From Micromonospora rubida (lineage in GTDB: Bacteria > Actinomycetota > Actinomycetes > Mycobacteriales > Micromonosporaceae): a stretch of 64,000 bases of DNA. The stretch lies in contig NZ_JAAALO010000002.1 in the NCBI RefSeq assembly GCF_009908295.1, positions 905,490 through 969,489 on the forward strand. The letters run 5' to 3'. A program made the translations under genes and the position numbers. Within the stretch, counting starts at the first letter, position 1, and each line of letters opens with the position of its first letter. Positions 1 to 5,766 of the stretch are shown here, one piece after another. The notes below the pieces were generated by a model. It did not search any database. It saw nothing but the letters and a program-made list of their open reading frames with translations, and was not told the DNA's origin.

Positions 1-14
1 CACCCCACCTTCCC

Positions 15-84
15 TGCGCGCACTTTCACGGAATGTGTGGCATCGGCGCACGCCATAGCCACACATTCCGTGAAAGTGCGCGCA
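15..84. repeat. Long perfect palindrome (hairpin repeat, copy A)
   Basis: Two 27-base arms (15-41 and 58-84) are exact reverse complements around a 16-base loop. The inner arm carries the core TTCACGGAATGTGTGGC, which recurs with two changes in the palindrome at 4101-4192. It lies upstream of the lipoprotein gene and codes for nothing obvious. There is no T-run, so a simple terminator is not the best explanation. A dispersed hairpin repeat is inferred. Confidence 0.8.
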
Positions 85-203
85 CCGGGAACAGCGGGAG
101 GCGGGAGGGACGGGAGACGGGGCCCGGCCGGGGCCTTGATCACCTGGGTGGCGCAGGGCCGCTACGGTGCGGGCAACCCGCCCTCCGAGAGAGGAACTGG
201 CCG

Positions 204-911
204 ATGCGCCGGACCCTGCCCAGCCTCGCGCTCCTCGCCCTGGTCTGCCTGTTGACCGCGGGCTGCGACCCCGGGGGGTCGGCCTCCTCGGCGGGTACGA
301 CCACCGCCCCGGCCGCCGCCGATCCGGCCGACCCGGCGGAGGAGGACGGCCCGGAGCCGGCCCCGGGGACGACGGGCCCCGCCGCCCCACCGGAGCCGAC
401 CGTCGCCGCCACCGCGCCGCCGAAGCCCGCGCCGAAGAAGGTGCCCGCGCTGACCTGCAAGCAGCTCGCCGGCGCCCACGTCGGCAGCACCAAGGTCCCC
501 TACCAGGGGTACGCCGACTACCTCCCGCTGGCCGAGGGCGTCTGGTCCGGCGAGGACGGCGACACGGTCACCCTCCAGAAGCCCTGCGGGATCGGCGACC
601 TGGACGGCGACGGCGCGGCGGACGCGGTCGGCGCAGTCGCGCTCAACGGCGGGGGCAGCGGAACCTTCTACACCCTCGTCGTGTGGCGCAACGCCGACGG
701 TGAGCCGGTCTACCGCAGCCTGGCCGAGCTGGACGACCGGACCCCGGTCGTCTCGATCACCGTGTCGGGCGGCAAGGCCAAGGTCGTCTGGCTGACCCGG
801 TCGAAGGATCGCAGCATGGCCGAGCTGGACATCCGGCGCACCTCGTACTACCAGCTCTCCGGCAGCACGTTCACCGAGGTCAGCCACACCGACGAGGCGT
901 ACAAGCCGTAA
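204..911 (+). CDS. Secreted lipoprotein of unknown function
   Basis: This 235-residue protein starts with a basic n-region and hydrophobic stretch ending in the lipobox LTAGC at about residues 19-23, so it should be lipidated and held on the outer face of the membrane. The ATG is chosen because GAGAGAGGA sits just upstream; the open frame runs further 5' but that part is not signal-like. A Pro/Ala/Glu-rich linker (about 30-85) precedes a globular domain with a GDLDGDGAADAV segment that resembles FG-GAP or dockerin-like calcium loops. Its 3' end is duplicated at 2414-2506. Function unknown. Confidence 0.85.
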   Translation: MRRTLPSLALLALVCLLTAGCDPGGSASSAGTTTAPAAADPADPAEEDGPEPAPGTTGPAAPPEPTVAATAPPKPAPKKVPALTCKQLAGAHVGSTKVPYQGYADYLPLAEGVWSGEDGDTVTLQKPCGIGDLDGDGAADAVGAVALNGGGSGTFYTLVVWRNADGEPVYRSLAELDDRTPVVSITVSGGKAKVVWLTRSKDRSMAELDIRRTSYYQLSGSTFTEVSHTDEAYKP

Positions 912-975
912 CGGATCGCGCCGCCGGCGGGGCGGTGTCCCCACGCCCCGGACACCGCCCCGCCGCTAGGTGTTT
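882..975. repeat. Direct repeat, copy 1 (3' end of lipoprotein gene plus terminator)
   Basis: Bases 882-921 are identical to 2414-2453, and similarity continues with substitutions to about 975 against 2506. This copy includes the last codons and stop of the lipoprotein gene and its downstream hairpin. The two copies bracket the toxin-antitoxin pair, spaced about 1.53 kb apart. Confidence 0.85.
928..962 (+). terminator. Hairpin terminator after the lipoprotein gene
   Basis: A perfect 13-base stem (928-940 with 950-962) closes a 9-base loop starting 17 bases after the stop codon. There is no clear T-tract, which is common for actinobacterial terminators. The equivalent hairpin in the second repeat copy has a decayed left arm. 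Confidence 0.7.
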
Positions 976-988
976 CGGGCGAAACGGG

Positions 989-1363
989 TCACGCCTTGAG
1001 GACGTCCACGTCGTACAGCGCGATTGACGCGTCGCGGGAGACCAACGTCAGGCCTTCGGTGACCGCTTGTGCCACCAGCATCCGATCGAAGGGATCACGG
1101 TGATGGAGCGGGAGGCGGCCGGCGGCGATCGCGTGGGCGTGGGTCACCGGCAGTTCGCGGAAGCCCATGTCCCGCACCCGTTCGACGAGGTCCGCCGGTC
1201 CAGCAAGCTTGCCGGTGGTCTGCTTGATGGCGATCTCCCACAGACTGACCGAGGACAGGAAGATGTCCGGGTCATGGCGCAGCCGATCGAGGAACTCCTC
1301 GCCGAGGTTGGCGTCGCCGGCGATGGCCCAGAGCGCGACGTGGGTGTCCAGCAGCAGGGTCAT
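989..1363 (-). CDS. vapC: PIN-domain toxin (VapC family ribonuclease)
   Basis: This 124-residue protein has the PIN-domain layout: D6 in LLLDTH, E43 in LWEIAIK, D93 in DPFDRML and D111 in SRDAS. Those four acidic residues bind the metal for RNA cleavage in the family. The type II group with LDTHVALW near the start usually pairs with Phd/YefM-like antitoxins. The antitoxin gene lies immediately upstream and overlaps by 4 bases (ATGA), so the two are translationally coupled. RNA target unknown. The pair sits between 90-base direct repeats, suggesting acquisition as a unit. Confidence 0.93.
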   Translation of the reverse strand: MTLLLDTHVALWAIAGDANLGEEFLDRLRHDPDIFLSSVSLWEIAIKQTTGKLAGPADLVERVRDMGFRELPVTHAHAIAAGRLPLHHRDPFDRMLVAQAVTEGLTLVSRDASIALYDVDVLKA

Positions 1364-1614
1364 TCGCCGAGCCCGAATTCCGCAGCGATCTCGGCGTTGG
1401 TGCGGGCCGAATCCCAGTCCCCCGACAGGTCGACCTGCCCGGCGAGCGAGCCGACGGCGATGCGGTTCACCCGACGCACCAGTGGAACCACTCGCGCCAC
1501 CGGGGTGCCCGCCCGGTCGATGATGATCTCCTCACCGCCCTCCACCCGCTCGATGATGCGCGACAAGTGCGTCTTTGCGTCATGCATGTTGAAATGCACA
1601 GCCTCCGCCGACAC
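1360..1614 (-). CDS. Antitoxin, Phd/YefM-like
   Basis: This 84-residue protein has the Phd/YefM N-terminal fold: FNMHDAKTHLSRIIERV, then an EEIIIDRAGTPVARVVP strand region. It is the DNA-binding half that normally represses the operon. The acidic C-terminal tail (DWDSARTNAEIAAEFG) would occupy the toxin active site. It precedes and overlaps the PIN toxin gene by 4 bases. An AT-rich palindrome 20-30 bases upstream of the start is a likely self-binding site. Confidence 0.9.
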   Translation of the reverse strand: MSAEAVHFNMHDAKTHLSRIIERVEGGEEIIIDRAGTPVARVVPLVRRVNRIAVGSLAGQVDLSGDWDSARTNAEIAAEFGLGE

Positions 1615-1630
1615 GGCCCACCTCCCCGGT

Positions 1631-1650
1631 TAGCTAAGATATTAGTCCAC
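1631..1650. promoter_or_regulatory. Candidate operator/promoter of the toxin-antitoxin operon
   Basis: An AT-rich palindrome CTAAGATATTAG (1634-1645, 10 of 12 symmetric) lies just upstream of the antitoxin start in a very GC-rich background. Position and symmetry fit autoregulation by the antitoxin. It may also contain the -10 region. Confidence 0.5.
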
Positions 1651-2413
1651 CCGACCCAGGCCGGGTCCCAAAACCTCACCGCTGGGCCACGAACGGCGGG
1701 TGGCCGCGATGAGGGATCCCACTGGATCATCGGCGCGACGTCCCGGTCCGAGGAACTCCGCCAGTCGGCGCGTACCACCGCCCCGTCGGAGGGGCCGTTT
1801 GCAACCAAGATCTTCTGAGGGCTGGCGATCTGCGCGACGGCAAGGCGGGCTGTGTTCAGGCCGTCAACCTGCGTGACCGTGACCAAGCCACCGAACACGG
1901 CAAGCTGCGTGCAGGTTCGACCGAATAAGAGGGTGCCTGGATTCGGCTACCGATCCCGATACCTGGATGCGGAAGCCTTAGCCTGCCACGCTCGGCGCTG
2001 CCGGCTTGAGGTCAGGCGGGGTTGCGCATGGCTGGATGGGCGTTGCCGTGTGCGGCCCGCCTCGACGGGCAGTGAGCGCTGTTCATCAAGGTTCTCGATG
2101 TCTTGCTGATCTGTCCAAGGTGAGCCGTGCCCGCCCCGCCCCCGCCCCCGTGCGCTTCCTCATGGGCCGGCCCTTGATCGTCTGCTGGTCACCGGAACGA
2201 CACGCCGGGCGGGGTGCCGGTACGCGACAGACGATCTCCGTGGCTGGCCGTCGGGCACCGCTGGCGTCGGCAGCATCCGCGGGCGGGATCGGCAGGAGTT
2301 GGGGCGGTGACCAGTGTGGCGGGGCGGGGCTCCGTGGGGCGGGACCGGCGGCGGGACGGGCGACCGGTTGCGCGGTGACCGCGGCACCGGGAGCATCCGC
2401 GCACGCGGCTTCG
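1651..2413. other. Gap without a convincing gene
   Basis: No reading frame on either strand shows both consistent codon bias and a recognisable family over these 760 bases. Base composition is lower in G+C than the flanks between about 1650 and 2000. It is probably decayed DNA inside the repeat-flanked islet. Confidence 0.5.
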
Positions 2414-2506
2414 AGCCACACCGACGAGGCGTACAAGCCGTAACGGATCGCGCTGCCGGCGGGCGATGTTTCCGTACTCCGGACACCGCCCCGCCCCTGG
2501 GTGTTC
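2414..2506 (+). pseudogene. Direct repeat, copy 2 (orphan 3' end of the lipoprotein gene)
   Basis: This stretch repeats the last residues (SHTDEAYKP and stop) of the lipoprotein at 204-911 plus its downstream sequence: 40 bases are identical, then about 50 diverged. The rest of the gene is absent. It is a remnant made by duplication or by insertion of the toxin-antitoxin islet. Confidence 0.8.
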
Positions 2507-2521
2507 CACCAGCCCGGTCGG

Positions 2522-3478
2522 TCAGCTTTCATACCGGGCGGAGGCAGCCCGCGTCTGAGCTGCCATCCGCGCCCGGAGCGTGGCTGGTGCCAACACCTGT
2601 ACCGCTGGCCCGAGCCCCAACAGGGCCGTGCACGCCCAGTTCTCGCCTTCGAAGGGGATGGTCAGTTCCACGTCGTCGCCCGTGGCGGTGAGGTCGATCC
2701 GGTCCTGCCCCGTCACGGCAACCAGACGACGCAGCCGAGGCAGGGCTGCTGTCGTGATCCGGACGGTGACCTCGATGAGGGCATGCTCGGTCTCCATCGC
2801 CTGGCGGGACTGGGTCCAGGTGTCTGCGAGGACGAAGCCGGCAGGGCGGTGCACGGCTTCGTCGAGGAGTTCCACCGTGCGGATCCGGGATGCTCGGTAG
2901 GTACGCCGTTGCCCGTCTCGCAGGGCTACCAGGTACCAGTCGCCGGCAGCAAGTGTGAGCCCAAGGGGGGCAACGGTCCGTTCTGTGAGCGTGCCACCGC
3001 GCACGTAGCCGATACGGATCCAACGGTCACGCCAGACTGCGGCGGCCAGATCCGCGAGGCAAGGCGTCGGTTCCCGCCGGCCGTACCAGCGGACCGGGTC
3101 AAGGTGGAACCGTTCCGCGCTGCGTTGAGCTCGCTGCCTGGCCTCTCCGGTCAGTGACGCCAACACTTTGGTGCGCGCGGTATCGAGCATCGCGGTCAGT
3201 CCGAGGTCATCGGCGACCCCATGCAGTCCGAGAAAGGCCAGCGCCGTCGCCTCGTCAGCGCCCAGGCCGGTGAGCCGGGTGCGGTAGCCGCCCTCCAGCC
3301 GGTAACCGCCAGCAGGGCCACGGACCGACCGCACCGGCACGCCGGCCGCGGCAAGTGCCTCCACGTCGCGTTGGACCGTACGTTCGTTGACCTCCAGACG
3401 CTGTGCGAGCTCACGAGCGGTGAGCTGACCGCGTACCTGTAGCTGCATGAGCAGGGCCAGCATCCTGGAAGCGCGCAC
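2522..3478 (-). CDS. WYL-domain transcriptional regulator (YafY-like)
   Basis: This 318-residue protein has an N-terminal helix-turn-helix of the HTH_11 type (LTARELAQRLEVNERTVQRD, about 19-38) with a wing GPAGGYRLEGGY. A WYL domain follows in the middle (WIRIGYVRGG, GLTLAAGDWYLVALRDG) and a WYL C-terminal extension to the end. Such proteins bind DNA and sense ligands, often nucleic-acid or nucleotide related. It is transcribed away from the VOC gene 86 bases off, a pairing often seen where the WYL protein controls its neighbour. Confidence 0.92.
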   Translation of the reverse strand: MRASRMLALLMQLQVRGQLTARELAQRLEVNERTVQRDVEALAAAGVPVRSVRGPAGGYRLEGGYRTRLTGLGADEATALAFLGLHGVADDLGLTAMLDTARTKVLASLTGEARQRAQRSAERFHLDPVRWYGRREPTPCLADLAAAVWRDRWIRIGYVRGGTLTERTVAPLGLTLAAGDWYLVALRDGQRRTYRASRIRTVELLDEAVHRPAGFVLADTWTQSRQAMETEHALIEVTVRITTAALPRLRRLVAVTGQDRIDLTATGDDVELTIPFEGENWACTALLGLGPAVQVLAPATLRARMAAQTRAASARYES

Positions 3479-3564
3479 TACGGAAGTTTGCCATCCGTAC
3501 TGGACAAGGGTTGTCGGGTATCGGTGGCACGGTGGTGGCGAAGCGAACGAACGAAGGGAACTCG

Positions 3565-3936
3565 ATGGCTGCCACAGCGAAGCTGATCATGTTTAACGTC
3601 GACTGTTCTGATCCTCGCCAGTTGGCTGCGTTCTACGGGCGGGTACTGGATTGGCCGGTCACGCACAGCGAGGAGGAATATGCGATGATCACCGATTCCA
3701 CGACGGCGATCGGGTTCGGCCGCGTACCGGACTACAAGCCGCCGGCCTGGCCCACGGACACCGACGCCAAGCGGTATCACCTTGACCTTGCGGTTGATGA
3801 CCTCGGCGAGGCTGAGGCGAGCTGTCTTGCACTGGGTGCCACAGTGCCCGACTTTCAGCCTGGCGGACAACGCTGGCGGGTCTTGCTCGACCCCGAGGGC
3901 CACCCATTCTGCCTCTGCCTGAGCAGCCAGAACTAG
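3565..3936 (+). CDS. VOC superfamily (glyoxalase/bleomycin-resistance-like) protein
   Basis: This 123-residue protein has two beta-alpha-beta-beta-beta halves typical of vicinal-oxygen-chelate proteins: LIMFNVDCSDPRQLAAFYG at the start, a YHLDLAVDDL second-half opening, and a LDPEGHPFCLC ending. The ATG at 3565 is chosen because GAAGGGAA lies 5-8 bases upstream; an in-frame start at 3511 has no such site. Substrate unknown. It is divergent from the WYL regulator. Its TAG stop lies inside the left arm of a short inverted-repeat element. Confidence 0.9.
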   Translation: MAATAKLIMFNVDCSDPRQLAAFYGRVLDWPVTHSEEEYAMITDSTTAIGFGRVPDYKPPAWPTDTDAKRYHLDLAVDDLGEAEASCLALGATVPDFQPGGQRWRVLLDPEGHPFCLCLSSQN

Positions 3937-4002
3937 TGTCGCGGGTCTGAGCTGATTTGACGCTTTGGGTGCGGGAGACTGACCTCGGACTCGCGACACT
4001 AG
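3933..4002. repeat. Short inverted-repeat element with CTAG ends
   Basis: The ends 3933-3951 and 3984-4002 form an imperfect inverted repeat of about 19 bases (left arm starts CTAGTGTCGCGGGTC; only two or three mismatches). Both outer ends read CTAG. It is about 70 bases long. It could be a terminator for the VOC gene or a MITE-like remnant inserted at CTAG. Confidence 0.6.
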
Positions 4003-4100
4003 GCCCCTGGTAGGCGTACCCGGCCGAAGTGGCGAGTCCGTTCACCCACCCGCACCCGCCCAGCCGAGGTCCTCTCGACTGCTCTTCCCGCGCCACCAAA

Positions 4101-4192
4101 AATCCCCACCCCGCCGGCAAATTCACGGAAAGAGTGGCTATTGCTGCGAGAATAGCCACTCTTTCCGTGAATTTGCCGGCGGGGTGGGGATT
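4101..4192. repeat. Long perfect palindrome (hairpin repeat, copy B)
   Basis: Two 42-base arms (4101-4142 and 4151-4192) are exact reverse complements around the 8-base loop GCTGCGAG. The inner arm includes TTCACGGAAAGAGTGGC, matching the core of the palindrome at 15-84 in 15 of 17 positions. The outer arms differ from copy A. No gene overlaps it. Confidence 0.85.
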
Positions 4193-4360
4193 CGGTTGTG
4201 TCCGGGGTGTGCCAGTTCCTGTCTGAGCAGGCACGGAGGAGGTACGGTCGGCCGGGCTCCAGCAGGCGGTGGGGGGCTCGGCGCACCCGTGCGGCAGAGT
4301 CGTGCTGGGCCGCTCGATCCGACGGCGCCGCTGCGACCGGGGCGTCGTCGCGACCATGTC

Positions 4361-4498
4361 CCTGAGGCACCCGGCTTCTACCGCCGTCACGGCTATCAGG
4401 AAGTCGGGCTTACGCCAGATATGCCGGACGGGACCGCGAAGCACCACTTCTACAAGCGGTTGAGTGCGGTGGATCCAACAGATTCTGCGAACTCCTGA
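4361..4498 (+). pseudogene. 3' remnant of a GNAT acetyltransferase gene
   Basis: The frame ending at 4498 reads PGFYRRHGYQEVG, then PDMPDGTAKHHFYKRL, which matches the last strand and helix of GNAT N-acetyltransferases. Upstream in this frame (4184-4360) nothing resembles the rest of the fold, including the acetyl-CoA loop. The gene therefore appears truncated at its 5' side, next to the palindrome at 4101-4192. Confidence 0.6.
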
Positions 4499-4893
4499 CC
4501 ACCCCGGCGGAGCGGCGCCGGTGGCCGATGGCGGCGCCACCGATCCCCGTCACCAATCCCCGCCTTTGACGCACGGCCCGCACGCCGATGGGGCCCCACG
4601 ATGTCGCACCTGAATCTTGGACAGCCTATGTCCATGGTGGACGACAACTGTCCAAGAATCATAGTTGGGGGTGCCTTATCCCTGCCGCGCCGCGCTACCA
4701 AAGGGCAATTACTCCGCCGCCTCCGGTCTGTCTGATTTGTGCGCCAGCGTCGACTGCCGCGAACTGGTGCCACTTCGCGGATGAACGCGCTCTCCATGAT
4801 CGTCTGCTGAAATCGGGAAAGACACCCGACGCGTCGTCTCATCAATCATCAAACGATCAAGGTGCTGCGCCGGCAATCGGCCGCGAGCGGCGG
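4499..4893. other. Gap holding a nested palindrome at 4611-4660
   Basis: No convincing gene is seen. At 4616-4656 the arms CTTGGACAG and CTGTCCAAG enclose a second symmetric pair, GTCCATGGTGGAC (4630-4642), so TGTCCA/TGGACA occurs four times in 40 bases. This could be a regulator-binding cluster or a hairpin left by a lost element. The remainder to 4893 has lower G+C and no family match. Confidence 0.45.
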
Positions 4894-5766
4894 TCAGCTC
4901 GTGATGTCCTTGCGGGTGAAGCGCCAGAAGGCCAGCGACCAGAACAGGGTGGCGTAGGCGATCGCCGAGATGCAGCCGCGCACCACGTCGTCGGTCTGCA
5001 CCGGGGTCGACAGCAGCCCCAGCCAGGCGTTGGCGTAGTGGGTGGGCAGGAACGCCCGGATCCCGCCGAGCGCGGTGATCTGGTCCAGGATGCTGGACAG
5101 GATCCAGAGCAGCACCGCACCGCCGACCGCGCCGAGCGCCGCATCCGTGACGACCGAGAGCAGGAACGCCAGCCCGGCCACCGCCAGCAGGACGACCGCC
5201 AGGTAGCCGAGCACGGCCAGCAGCCGCAGCAGCCCCTCCCCCGGGTCGAGCTGGGCCGACACCTGGCTGCTCAGCGGCTCCCAGCCGTACCGGAGGGTGC
5301 CGGCGAGCAGGGCGGTGCCGGCGAGCAGCAGCAGGGCCAGCCCCGAGTACGCGAGCGCGACCACCAGTTTCACCGCGAGCAGCCGGGCCCGGGGCACCGG
5401 GACGGCCAGCAGGTAGCGCAGGCTGCCCCAGCTCGCCTCGCTGGCCACCGTGTCGCCGCAGAACAGCGCCACCACCACGACCAGCAGGAACGATGCCGAG
5501 ACCAGCAGCGCGAAGAGGGTGAAGTTCAGCCCGCCCGAGGTGGCCAGGTCGGACAGGCTGGCGAACTCGCCCCCGCCGTTGCGGTCGTCCTCGCCGGAGT
5601 CGAACTGGAACGCGATCAGGATGATCAACGGCAGCAGCACCATGAACCCGAGCGCGAGCTGGGTACGCCGCCGGGACGCCTGCCGGCGGAACTCCGCCGC
5701 GAACGGCAGGGTGGCCGAGGGGCGGTAGCCCGCCGCCGCGCCCACCGTGGAGGACGACTGCGTCAT
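4894..5766 (-). CDS. ABC-2 type transporter permease
   Basis: This 290-residue membrane protein has about six hydrophobic segments. The first follows a basic Arg-rich N-terminus (FRRQASRRRTQLALGFM); the rest come in pairs (LLVVVVALFCGDTVASEASW, then VVALAYSGLALLLLAG and on). GDTVASEASWGSLRYLL is the loop typical of ABC-2 permeases. Its ATG overlaps the TGA of the upstream ATPase fusion by one base (TGATG), so the two form one transporter. Substrate unknown; efflux is likely from the family. Confidence 0.9.
   Translation of the reverse strand: MTQSSSTVGAAAGYRPSATLPFAAEFRRQASRRRTQLALGFMVLLPLIILIAFQFDSGEDDRNGGGEFASLSDLATSGGLNFTLFALLVSASFLLVVVVALFCGDTVASEASWGSLRYLLAVPVPRARLLAVKLVVALAYSGLALLLLAGTALLAGTLRYGWEPLSSQVSAQLDPGEGLLRLLAVLGYLAVVLLAVAGLAFLLSVVTDAALGAVGGAVLLWILSSILDQITALGGIRAFLPTHYANAWLGLLSTPVQTDDVVRGCISAIAYATLFWSLAFWRFTRKDITS

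Noticed and set aside
1651-1900. Minus-strand frame MFGGLVTVTQVDGLNT as a small gene
   Set aside because: Its start lacks a ribosome site, codon bias is poor, and it runs into the antitoxin gene in another frame.
4450-4845. 131-codon minus-strand frame between the GNAT remnant and the ABC permease
   Set aside because: It has no family features and Arg-rich shadow-like composition, and it crosses the nested palindrome.
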